From assembly GCA_964396595.1 (NCBI GenBank), contig CAYNFR010000041.1:1-24582 (forward strand): DNA of 24,582 bases, written 5' to 3'. The notes under the pieces are model-generated. The model was not told where the DNA came from. It was given only the letters and a program-made list of their open reading frames with translations, and ran no database searches. This DNA comes from CAYNFR01 sp964396595 (GTDB lineage: Bacteria; Bacteroidota; Bacteroidia; Chitinophagales; Saprospiraceae). Below, in pieces: positions 14,937 through 22,805 of this stretch; position 1 is the stretch's first letter; each line of letters begins with the position of its first letter. The translations under genes and the position numbers were made by a program.

Positions 14937-17900
14937 ATGATGAAAACGAGTTTTACACGTTTACTAAAGTACAAATGGCGGCATCTTCTGCCCATAGTGT
15001 TCTTTAGTGCTTTTTCTTACACACAGCTACATGCTGCATGTCCTGAGAAGATTCAGGATTTTGGTCTTACGCTGGATTGCGAGGCACGATTGAATATTAC
15101 TGCTCCAGCCGGAGTGACAGGATTGAAAATCATAATAAGCAATGCAGAGTTTGATTTACCGATTAATCACGCTACCAATGTCTTGGCACCTGGTCAACCA
15201 TTTAAGTTAAAATTTTTATGTAGCGATCCAGGTAAGTCTGCGGCCTTATTAGATGCCACCTTTGTTAATTACAATTTTTCAACAGGGGCAGGGTCTGGTA
15301 CCTACAAATTTAATGCAAGCGGTGTGCCTCTATTGCAAGCCGGAACGGCTGGCAGCGGTGGCACTGTGAACCTTGTGGTTACTAACAAGCTACGGCCAAC
15401 ATGTCCTGGAGCTATGGATGGACAAATGTGGGTTCAAGTAGTAGGTAACAATCTAGTGGATAAGTGTAAGACAAGTACATTTTCCATTACCTTAGGGGGG
15501 GTCACAATTAATAATGTTTCTGTAGGAGGTGTAGCTAAATTTACAGGCTTATCGGCTGGTACATACACAGCGGCCATAACTGAAACAACTTACTCGTGTC
15601 CGTGTCCACTGACACGTAATCCAGTAACAGATATCCTTCTTAATCCTGCACTAGGTACCGTGTCTATTGCATGTATTGATCAGATTAATGTATCTGTCAG
15701 TCCTAATTGTACAGCACACATAGATTATCGTGATATATTGCTAGGTGCGTATGACCCGTGTGGACCTGCACCGATGATCGATGAGTTTTATGTTTATGCC
15801 GGCAATGTGTTAGTGGGATCAGGTTCTGCAATGAGTCCGGTGGTTACATTTGATGCTTCTGACTATCTCGATCAGAAATTAAAAGTTGAAATAAGAGATA
15901 CAGATAGTGGTAACTGGTGCTGGGGTAGTGCATTAATAGAGGACAAATCACCTCCGATTATCACATGTAATGACGGCGCACCGAAGGAAATCTTATGTCT
16001 GGATTTTGCCGGCAATCTTATGGCAGAACTTGATAATAGAGTAACAGACTGTAGTGGTGTAGCTTCCATCACCATAATCAGACAGGAGACTAACGAAGAT
16101 TGTCCTCCTAGGCCAACTCCGGGGACTACAGCTTCTTCGACTTTTCATCAAATTTTGAAAAGAATTACATTCACATATTTTGCAACAGATACGAAAGGGC
16201 TGAGATCAGAAACATGTACGGATGAAATAACGATCATGCGATTCGACCCTATTTATGGAAATGGCATTCTTGATCTACCTGGCACATTGATTATGCCTCC
16301 TAACTTTATCGTTAATCCTGGCGCCAATGATCGTGCGCCAATAGACTGTGACGATCAAAGAATCGTATATCAAGATGCGGACAGATGTCGTCCTGCACCT
16401 ATTGGCTTAGCAGCAGGGGGGACTATGTTTCCTAGGTTAAGATATATGTCAGATGGTATTGAAAAAATTGCTGACTTATTCCCAGCCAACTATCCTACAC
16501 CATCACAAGCACAGGCACAATTAGTTCGTCAGATGATCGAGGGCTGTAAAATAGCCGTGGATTATCAAGATCAGGTATTCAACTTCGGTTGTAAGAAAAA
16601 AGTATTGAGAACTTGGTTCTTGAGAGAGTGGTCATGCGAAGGAGAGCAGACATTGATGCTCGGTGTACAAGAGATTGTTATTACGGATATCGTTGCACCA
16701 ACTTTTGTGACACGTGTTCCTGACTTGACGTTCAGTGTTGATGCTTTCAGTTGTTCAAGAACTGTTGATATTCCAAGACCTACATTAGCTGATAATTGTG
16801 CGAGAGTACAAGACTTACAATTAAAGTATTTTGTATATGATGAGGATTGGAATCTGATCGGCCCTGATGTGGCGGCAGCTGCTTCATTCCGATTTACTTT
16901 CCCATACGGCAACTATAGAATAGTGTATGTAGCTGAAGATCCATGTGATAATGCGCGCAGAGACACAGCGGAGATCAGCATTATCGATCAGACACCACCG
17001 GTTGTAATATGTAAAGAGTTCCTAGTAGTAGGATTAAGTGCTGATGGACTCGTAAGAGTGCCTGCGGCGGCATTTGACAATGGAAGTTATGATGATTGTG
17101 GCATCGAGAGCAGATGTGTTGTCAGAATGGACGATCTAGATTTACTTGAATCTCTTGACACAGATAGAGATGGAGAAGTACTCTTCAGTGTATTTAACAA
17201 TGCGATGGTCGCATGTGGGCGCGATTATAGTGAATATGCGTACCGCAAGGCAGATGGCCTATACTATATTAATAGAGATGTCATTTGTACGCCTTATGTC
17301 GTATTCTGTTGTGCAAACAACACATCAGGCAATGACAATATCATGATCCAATTCCGTGCTCGTGACATTCATGGTAATGTCAATCAATGTATGATTTTTG
17401 TTGATCTTCAAGACAAGAGTATTCCTACAGTTACATGTCCTAGTAGCATTACTGTAGATTGTCGATTACCGATTCCTACATTTGATGCGATCAAGGACAG
17501 ATGGGTTCCTGCCTCTCAAGACCTATTGAGCGGATTATTCGGATCAGTTGTTGCTCAGAACGAGCAAAAGGCATTCGGATTGCCGGGCAAGTATTTGATA
17601 TCGACAGGTAATTTTGTCGATGGAACATTCTTTGACAACTGTGGTGCACCTAGAATTGAGGTATATACTACAGGGGGTGTTGATAACTGTGGCCTAGGAG
17701 TGATTCGCAGAAGATTCCGTGCTATTGATGTGGATGGAAATATTTCAAATACTTGTGAGCAAGTGATCACAGTAGATAGAATTCATATTCTTGATAACAG
17801 AGCATTCACTTTTGTTCCTCGTGACACATTAATTAATGATGGATGTAGAGATCCGAGAGAGTTAGCAGATGAAAGCTTTGGAGAACCCAGAGTAGATGAT

Positions 17901-19994
17901 GAATCTTGTAGCTTGTTAGGTCTATCAGTAGAAAACCAAATATTCTACTTTAACACCTTAGATCCTAATAGTGATGCATGTTTCAAAATTGTAAGAACTT
18001 TTACTTTGATTGATTGGTGTCGCCAAGCAGATCCTAATTCTAGTGGATTTATATTGGACAGACATGTCCAAATAATTAAGGTAAATGATCCTGAAGGTCC
18101 GACCATTACGTGTGGTAGTAATGTAACGGAACAAACGGATGATTGTACTAACGCAAGAGTAACACTCACTGCTAGTGCTACGGATGAATGTACACAAGGT
18201 TCCGACTTACAATGGACAGCAAGAATTGATGTAGATACTAACAACGATGGCTCTTTCGACAACAGCTTTATAGTTTCACTTTCTCAAAATGGTAATACAG
18301 TATCTCATACAGGCAGCTATCCTATCGGTAGACATAGAATTACGTTCACGGTCAGAGACAGATGTGGTAATGAATCGACTTGTGAGCAGCACTTCACTAT
18401 AGTGAATACGAAGAGACCGACGCCTGTGGCGGTAGATTTGAGAACAGTAATCATGCCTGTAGTGGGTATGGTAGAGATATGGGCGAATGATTTCGAAAGA
18501 AGTAGTTTCCACCCCTGTGTTCCGCGTGATAGTCTAATGTTCTTCATCACTAGAGCGAATGAATCTTTTGCGGAAAGAGTGACTAGCATGAATTTCACTT
18601 GTGCTAATCTTACTGCCCAAGAAAGAGCAAATGGTGTTAACTTGAAGTTCTTCGTTGCGTACCGATCGCTTAATGGAGAATTGATCTCAGCATTCACGAA
18701 TGTGAATTTGAGAATCCAAGACAACACAGGAGTGTGTAACAATACAGGTACTAATGCCTTTATAGCAGGTAATGTACATACAGAGATGTTGGAGAACATT
18801 CCTAATATTTCGGTAGAGCTTAAAGGTGGTGAAAATCAAGGAGCATCTGCGATAGAATCAGCTATGACTAACGAGCGCGGAGACTATGCGTTTGCTGGTA
18901 TGCCTATGGGCGGTAAGTATATGATTGATCCTCAGAGTTCAGACAGATATTTGAATGGTGTATCTACGCTAGACTTAGTGTTGATTCAGCGATATATACT
19001 TGGTATGTACGAGATGCAAAGTCCTTACAGGCTGATAGCAGCGGACGTAAATAAAGATGGACAGATTTCTGCTGTTGACTTAGTGGAGTTACGCAGTGTC
19101 ATCCTTGGTCACAAAGAAGGCTTTACGAATAATACTTCTTGGAGATTTATTGATGCAGCATATGTATTTGATGATCCTAAGAGACCATTGGAGAGTACCT
19201 TCCCTGAGTCTTATAGAATCGATGCACTTAATAGTAATATGACTGTGGACTTCATCGGTATCAAGGTAGGAGATATTGATGGTTCAGCAAGCGCGGCGGG
19301 TGTAATATCTCGCCCTAGATCAAGCTATAGCCTTACTACTGTTGATCAGAATATTAAGTCAGGAGAGATTGTAAAAGTAGATCTTGCTGCGAGTAGAGTG
19401 ATGAATACTGTTGGAACTCAGTTTACTATCAATTTTGATCCGCAGGCCATGTCATTCGTAGGTATTGGCGGTGAGAAAATGTCATTGAGTCCTTACCATA
19501 TCAATGCGGATCAAGCAGCGAAAGGTCTGATAACTATCAGCTGGAATAATGTAGATGGTATCGAACTGAATGCAGGCGATGTCTTGATGAGTTTGACATT
19601 TGATGCAAGAAGAAGTGTTTCGCTTCGCTCTGTGATAGATATTACATCTGATATAACAACGGCAGAGATCTACTCTAGTGAGCTTGAGACACAAGCCTTG
19701 AGTTTAGCGTTTAGCAGAGCTATCACAGAAGCTACATTTGCGCTCTATCAGAATACGCCTAACCCGTTTGCTGATTATACAGAGATCACTTTCCAATTAC
19801 CTTCTGCAGGATGGGCTACCTTGACTGTAGGTGATGTAACCGGTAAAGTGGTGAAAATTATCAAAGGAGAATTTGCCAAAGGCATAAATAATATTCGATT
19901 GGATAAATCGGATCTAGCTGATCCAGGTCTCTATTTCTATACATTGGAGACTGAAGGTCATTTTGACACAAAGCGTATGGTCGTTTTGAAATAG
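14937..19994 (+). CDS. Large secreted multi-domain surface protein with HYR-like modules, dockerin-like and cohesin-like domains and T9SS sorting domain
   Basis: 1685 residues. A signal peptide (about 1-34) ends SYTQLHA before ACPEK. A cysteine-bearing module at about 242-345 (VSIACIDQINVSV to CWGSALIEDKSPP) matches the one in the upstream gene. HYR/Ig-like units follow, each opening with a D-x-x-P-P/C pattern, for example near 685 (TPPVVIC), 826 (DKSIPTVTC) and 1050 (NDPEGPTITC, ending FTVRDRCGNESTC). Next are a CNA-B/carboxypeptidase-regulatory-like domain (about 1270-1335), a dockerin-like pair (about 1342-1395; NGVSTLDLVLIQRYILG, then ADVNKDGQISAVDL), a cohesin-like beta domain (about 1463-1596; TQFTINFDPQAMSFVG) and the sorting domain (about 1601-1685; NTPNPF to VVLK). 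This is probably an adhesin or matrix protein exported by Sec and T9SS; the ligand is unknown. A strong terminator follows. ATG 14940 is an equivalent alternative start. Confidence 0.9.
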   Translation: MMKTSFTRLLKYKWRHLLPIVFFSAFSYTQLHAACPEKIQDFGLTLDCEARLNITAPAGVTGLKIIISNAEFDLPINHATNVLAPGQPFKLKFLCSDPGKSAALLDATFVNYNFSTGAGSGTYKFNASGVPLLQAGTAGSGGTVNLVVTNKLRPTCPGAMDGQMWVQVVGNNLVDKCKTSTFSITLGGVTINNVSVGGVAKFTGLSAGTYTAAITETTYSCPCPLTRNPVTDILLNPALGTVSIACIDQINVSVSPNCTAHIDYRDILLGAYDPCGPAPMIDEFYVYAGNVLVGSGSAMSPVVTFDASDYLDQKLKVEIRDTDSGNWCWGSALIEDKSPPIITCNDGAPKEILCLDFAGNLMAELDNRVTDCSGVASITIIRQETNEDCPPRPTPGTTASSTFHQILKRITFTYFATDTKGLRSETCTDEITIMRFDPIYGNGILDLPGTLIMPPNFIVNPGANDRAPIDCDDQRIVYQDADRCRPAPIGLAAGGTMFPRLRYMSDGIEKIADLFPANYPTPSQAQAQLVRQMIEGCKIAVDYQDQVFNFGCKKKVLRTWFLREWSCEGEQTLMLGVQEIVITDIVAPTFVTRVPDLTFSVDAFSCSRTVDIPRPTLADNCARVQDLQLKYFVYDEDWNLIGPDVAAAASFRFTFPYGNYRIVYVAEDPCDNARRDTAEISIIDQTPPVVICKEFLVVGLSADGLVRVPAAAFDNGSYDDCGIESRCVVRMDDLDLLESLDTDRDGEVLFSVFNNAMVACGRDYSEYAYRKADGLYYINRDVICTPYVVFCCANNTSGNDNIMIQFRARDIHGNVNQCMIFVDLQDKSIPTVTCPSSITVDCRLPIPTFDAIKDRWVPASQDLLSGLFGSVVAQNEQKAFGLPGKYLISTGNFVDGTFFDNCGAPRIEVYTTGGVDNCGLGVIRRRFRAIDVDGNISNTCEQVITVDRIHILDNRAFTFVPRDTLINDGCRDPRELADESFGEPRVDDESCSLLGLSVENQIFYFNTLDPNSDACFKIVRTFTLIDWCRQADPNSSGFILDRHVQIIKVNDPEGPTITCGSNVTEQTDDCTNARVTLTASATDECTQGSDLQWTARIDVDTNNDGSFDNSFIVSLSQNGNTVSHTGSYPIGRHRITFTVRDRCGNESTCEQHFTIVNTKRPTPVAVDLRTVIMPVVGMVEIWANDFERSSFHPCVPRDSLMFFITRANESFAERVTSMNFTCANLTAQERANGVNLKFFVAYRSLNGELISAFTNVNLRIQDNTGVCNNTGTNAFIAGNVHTEMLENIPNISVELKGGENQGASAIESAMTNERGDYAFAGMPMGGKYMIDPQSSDRYLNGVSTLDLVLIQRYILGMYEMQSPYRLIAADVNKDGQISAVDLVELRSVILGHKEGFTNNTSWRFIDAAYVFDDPKRPLESTFPESYRIDALNSNMTVDFIGIKVGDIDGSASAAGVISRPRSSYSLTTVDQNIKSGEIVKVDLAASRVMNTVGTQFTINFDPQAMSFVGIGGEKMSLSPYHINADQAAKGLITISWNNVDGIELNAGDVLMSLTFDARRSVSLRSVIDITSDITTAEIYSSELETQALSLAFSRAITEATFALYQNTPNPFADYTEITFQLPSAGWATLTVGDVTGKVVKIIKGEFAKGINNIRLDKSDLADPGLYFYTLETEGHFDTKRMVVLK

Positions 19995-20027
19995 GAAAAT
20001 TACAAAGAGTTTACTGTTTTTGGGATG

Positions 20028-20063
20028 AGGTCCCCTTCCACATCGGTGGCGGGGGGCCTTTTT
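20028..20063 (+). terminator. Intrinsic terminator after the second surface-protein gene
   Basis: AGGTCCCCT (20028-20036) pairs with GGGGGGCCT (20051-20059), with two G-U pairs. Inside it a second stem, CCAC-ATCG-GTGG (20038-20049), stacks to form one long hairpin. TTTTT at 20059-20063 follows. It separates the surface-protein gene from ruvX. Confidence 0.9.
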
Positions 20064-20104
20064 CAATTTTTGTAGTTACTGAATGTTACTTTTTTGTTTT
20101 ACTA

Positions 20105-20112
20105 TACATTTG
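20105..20112 (+). promoter_or_regulatory. Putative -7 promoter element of ruvX-def
   Basis: TACATTTG matches TAnnTTTG and would start transcription near 20118, only about 15-33 nt before the possible ruvX starts. The 11-mer TACATTTGTGG recurs exactly at the putative tRNA-Ser promoter. No well-spaced -33 TTTG is seen; TTTG at 20093-20096 is too close. Confidence 0.5.
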
Positions 20113-20150
20113 TGGGATTAAACTGAAGAGGAATCGGACGAATTATCGCA

Positions 20151-20549
20151 TTGGATTATGGCTCTGTAAGGACTGGATTGGCTGTTACCGATCCATTGAG
20201 GTTGTCGATTAATCCGCTGGATACGATAAGCACTACGCTACTAGAGGATACCTTATTGAGAAAATTGGCCGAAGGCCAAATCGACACGGTAGTATTCGGT
20301 TATCCGACACATGCTGATGGTACTGCCACAGAGTTGGTCAAGAAAATCGAGATCCTCAAAAAAAATATTCAATCGAAGTTTCCATCCGTCCGATTTGTAA
20401 TGATCGATGAAAGTTATACTAGTAAGGAGGCTATGGGTCAGCTTATCTTTATGGGGGTGAAAAAGAAGCAAAGAAGAAATAAAAGCACTATTGATCAGAT
20501 GAGCGCTGTTATTATATTGAAAAAATACCTAGAATCTATAGAAGCATGA
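20151..20549 (+). CDS. ruvX: RuvX/YqgF family Holliday-junction resolvase-like nuclease (start codon uncertain)
   Basis: A YqgF-fold (RNase H-like) protein, implicated in the family in pre-16S rRNA 5' end maturation or junction resolution. Motifs are LDYGSVRTGLAVTDPL with the first catalytic Asp, VVFGYP, MIDESYTSKEA with the conserved Glu, and the C-terminal DQMSAVIILKKYL. The first canonical start is TTG 20151, giving 132 residues that begin right at the catalytic DYG and lose the first beta strand. The in-frame codons upstream, from 20133, read I-G-R-I-I-A-L-D-Y-G, exactly the family N-terminus, so translation probably begins earlier at a rare codon: ATT 20142, 9 nt after GAAGAGGA, or ATC 20133. 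The preceding in-frame stop is at 20124. The stop overlaps the def start (ATGA). Confidence 0.88.
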   Translation: MDYGSVRTGLAVTDPLRLSINPLDTISTTLLEDTLLRKLAEGQIDTVVFGYPTHADGTATELVKKIEILKKNIQSKFPSVRFVMIDESYTSKEAMGQLIFMGVKKKQRRNKSTIDQMSAVIILKKYLESIEA

Positions 20550-21112
20550 TATTACCCATTTATGCACTGGGTCAACCAGTATTGAAAAGAGTATCTGAAC
20601 CTATTAAACCGGAGTATCCCGATCTTCAGCAATTGATAGAAGATATGTTCGAGACGATGTATCATGCGCACGGTATAGGATTGGCTGCGCCTCAAGTGGG
20701 TCTGGGAGTAAGATTGTTCGTCGTTGATACTGCCCAGACTTATGCTAAAAAAAATACTTCAGGTGGCATTAAGAAGGCTTTTATTAATCCGGTCATCATC
20801 AGTGAGACGGGGGAATCGTGGTCTTATGAAGAGGGCTGTCTGAGTATTCCGAATATAACCGGTGAGGTAGAAAGACTTTCCAGAATTACGGTGAGCTATA
20901 TGGATGAACAATTTAACCAGCATGTAGACGAGTATGATGGTATCGAGGCACGTGTAATACAACACGAGTATGATCATATCGAGGGTATATTATTTATTGA
21001 GCGCCTATCGGCTCTGAAGAGGAGGTTGCTTAAAAGAAAACTTGATGCAATCAAATCAGGTAAGATCGAGTCAGACTACAAAATGAAATTTAATGCTAAG
21101 CTTCTCATGTAG
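20546..21112 (+). CDS. def: Peptide deformylase
   Basis: A 188-residue metalloenzyme that removes the formyl group from the N-terminal methionine of new proteins. All three family motifs are intact: GIGLAAPQ (residues 43-50), EGCLS (96-100; Cys98 is a metal ligand) and HEYDH (140-144; His140 and His144 ligands, Glu141 catalytic). Length is normal for a type 1 deformylase, with a basic C-terminal tail (KRRLLKRKL). The ATG overlaps the ruvX stop by 4 bp, which implies translational coupling. The gene is convergent with rnhA, with 13 bp between the two stops. Confidence 0.97.
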   Translation: MILPIYALGQPVLKRVSEPIKPEYPDLQQLIEDMFETMYHAHGIGLAAPQVGLGVRLFVVDTAQTYAKKNTSGGIKKAFINPVIISETGESWSYEEGCLSIPNITGEVERLSRITVSYMDEQFNQHVDEYDGIEARVIQHEYDHIEGILFIERLSALKRRLLKRKLDAIKSGKIESDYKMKFNAKLLM

Positions 21113-21125
21113 TATCATAAGCAGC

Positions 21126-21752
21126 TTATTTTCTCCCGAAGTCTGCGGGTATCTCTCCTCTGAGAGCTGTGTCCCATTTTATAATGGGATTTGTATAGGC
21201 ATTGTTATGTAGCCATAATATGGCACGGTCCATTAAATCGAAGAGTTGTTGATTTTTATCCGTTTTTTCTAGTTTAGTCTTAGTGGCTTTATTTCTGACC
21301 CATGCCATCGCTGTTGCAGAGTCAGTATAAATAGGAATATGTCCCATATTGTTTTTTTTAAGCATGGCCAACGCATGAACTATTGCCAAGAATTCACCTA
21401 TATTATTAGTGCCTTCTTCAAATGGCCCTTGTCTAAATATTTCTTGACTATCCGCGGTCCATACTCCTCTATACTCCATCGGTCCGGGATTGCCACTACA
21501 CGCAGCATCTACGCATATACTTGGGGTAATGATGGGCTTGACCTTGCTGAAGGTGGTGCTGTTATTTTTGTTGTCGGCAAATGTCGTTCTACTTGTTTTA
21601 TAGGCTATTTCTGCCTCTTCGCGGTTTGGGAATCCTTTGTAAGATGCACCTTGATATCCATAAACTTGTTTTTTGCAGTCTTCCCAAGATGAGAAAATAC
21701 CCTTTTCCCTACCTGACCAAACGACATAGTACTTGTTTTTTTGACTAGCCAT
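21126..21752 (-). CDS. rnhA: Ribonuclease HI with N-terminal hybrid-binding (viroplasmin-like) domain
   Basis: A 208-residue enzyme that degrades the RNA strand of RNA-DNA hybrids. Residues about 7-51 form the caulimovirus viroplasmin-like hybrid-binding domain (YYVVWSGREKGIFSSWEDC then GYKGFPNREEAEIAY-type residues). A polar linker (about 55-77) precedes the RNase H domain. Catalytic candidates are D82 (VDAACSGNPG), E120 (NIGEFLAI), D144 (YTDSATAM) and D204 in the terminal GEIPADFGRK, as in the Bacillus halodurans type enzyme. It is encoded on the minus strand, convergent with def and divergent from tatD with about 147 bp between the starts. No clear promoter motif with exact consensus was found for it. 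Confidence 0.95.
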   Translation of the reverse strand: MASQKNKYYVVWSGREKGIFSSWEDCKKQVYGYQGASYKGFPNREEAEIAYKTSRTTFADNKNNSTTFSKVKPIITPSICVDAACSGNPGPMEYRGVWTADSQEIFRQGPFEEGTNNIGEFLAIVHALAMLKKNNMGHIPIYTDSATAMAWVRNKATKTKLEKTDKNQQLFDLMDRAILWLHNNAYTNPIIKWDTALRGEIPADFGRK

Positions 21753-21899
21753 GATGTTTTTAGATTATAATTGGGATATTAGGGAGATCAAAGTTTAACG
21801 CCAATATATCCAATATGAGTCTTCGAAAGTACTTTAATATTGCATTTCGAACCATCAAATAATTGTTTTGTTAAGAAGCCATTACTTAAACTAGGTTTA

Positions 21900-22676
21900 A
21901 TGTCACCAGAATTTGTTGATACCCATGCCCATCTGTACCTGCCGGAGTTTACCGCAGATAGGACTGATATTCTTGATCGTGCCATAAAGGCCGGGGTGAA
22001 GAAGATCGTGTTGCCTAATATCGATGAATTAACAATCGAGGATGTATTTTCTCTTGCGACCGAGTATCCTGAACTTTGTCTCCCTACGGTAGGATTGCAT
22101 CCTTGTTCGGTCAAGGGGGATTATAAGAGACAACTTAATGTGCTCTCTGATAAGCTGAGTCGAGAAGGAATTGTCGCTATAGGAGAGACTGGGTTAGATC
22201 ATTATTGGGATAAGACATATATAAAGGAACAAGAGGAGGCATTTCGTGAACAGATAAAATGGGCCAGGGAGTTGGGCTTGCCTATCATCATCCATTCGCG
22301 AGAAAGCATTGAGGAGACGGTCAGGATTATAGAAGAAGAGCAAGATGGACGATTGACAGGTGTGTTTCATTGTTTTTCAGAGTCAGAAGAACTATTTAAG
22401 CGGATCGTTGATGTAAATTTTATGATAGGAATAGGTGGTGTTATTACGTACAAAAAGCTGGAAAGCTTCCGACTCCAAATGAAAACAGCGGACAGGTCAA
22501 GGGTCTTGTTGGAAACAGATTCACCTTATCTAAGTCCTGTTCCTCACCGCGGCAAGAGAAATGAAAGTAGTTATGTGCCTATTATTGCCCAATCCTTGGC
22601 ATATTGCTGGGATGTGGACATTACTGAGGTGGGGTGGATAACGACTAAGAATGCATACAATCTATTTAATATTTGA
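21900..22676 (+). CDS. tatD: TatD family metal-dependent hydrolase (DNase)
   Basis: A 258-residue TIM-barrel amidohydrolase-superfamily protein; family members act as 3'-5' exonucleases or deoxyribonucleases. Metal-binding residues are visible: H9 and H11 (DTHAHL), E96 (AIGETGLDHYW), H132 (IIHSRE), H157 (VFHCFSES) and D207 (LLETDSPYLSP). The start ATG 21900 is chosen because TatD proteins begin a few residues before the D-T-H-x-H motif. An upstream in-frame ATG at 21840 would add 20 unconserved residues. It is divergent from rnhA, and its stop overlaps the putative -33 region of tRNA-Ser. The family also includes YcfH and YjjV, so the exact subfamily is not certain. Confidence 0.94.
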   Translation: MSPEFVDTHAHLYLPEFTADRTDILDRAIKAGVKKIVLPNIDELTIEDVFSLATEYPELCLPTVGLHPCSVKGDYKRQLNVLSDKLSREGIVAIGETGLDHYWDKTYIKEQEEAFREQIKWARELGLPIIIHSRESIEETVRIIEEEQDGRLTGVFHCFSESEELFKRIVDVNFMIGIGGVITYKKLESFRLQMKTADRSRVLLETDSPYLSPVPHRGKRNESSYVPIIAQSLAYCWDVDITEVGWITTKNAYNLFNI

Positions 22677-22706
22677 TACATTCATCAAACGATAGAGCTA
22701 CATTTG
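22672..22706 (+). promoter_or_regulatory. Putative promoter of tRNA-Ser
   Basis: TACATTTG (22699-22706) matches the -7 consensus TAnnTTTG, with TTTG (22672-22675) 23 bp upstream, at the long end of accepted spacing. The start would fall near 22713, a few bases before the mature tRNA 5' end at 22718. The -33 element overlaps the tatD stop codon. The sequence TACATTTGTGG is shared with the ruvX promoter. Confidence 0.6.
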
Positions 22707-22717
22707 TGGCGCGAAAC

Positions 22718-22805
22718 GGAGAGGTGCTCGAGTGGTTGAAGAGGCACGCCTGGAAAGCGTGTATACGCCAAAAGCGTATCGTGGGTTCGAATCCCATCCT
22801 CTCCG
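22718..22805 (+). tRNA. tRNA-Ser (GGA anticodon)
   Basis: The acceptor stem pairs GGAGAGG (22718-22724) with CCTCTCC (22798-22804), with discriminator G22805. The anticodon stem CACGC/GCGTG encloses the loop CTGGAAA, giving anticodon GGA for UCC/UCU. A long class II variable arm, TATACGC-CAAAA-GCGTAT, is typical of serine tRNAs, and the T arm is GTGGG-TTCGAAT-CCCAT. The following bases are CAG, so CCA is not fully encoded. Confidence 0.97.

Noticed and set aside
18317..18799. Minus-strand open frame of 160 codons opposite the second surface-protein gene
   Set aside because: The + strand frame has clear domains and a sorting signal; the antisense product has none.
21117..21129. ATAAG-CAG-CTTAT hairpin with TTTTC between def and rnhA as a terminator
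   Set aside because: Only 5 AT-rich base pairs and a short T-run; too weak to call, though a convergent terminator would be expected here.
21339..21692. Plus-strand open frame of 117 codons opposite rnhA
   Set aside because: rnhA on the minus strand has all catalytic residues; the opposite frame resembles nothing.
21840..21899. Longer tatD start at ATG 21840
   Set aside because: Adds 20 residues without similarity to TatD N-termini; ATG 21900 places the D-T-H-x-H motif at the usual distance.
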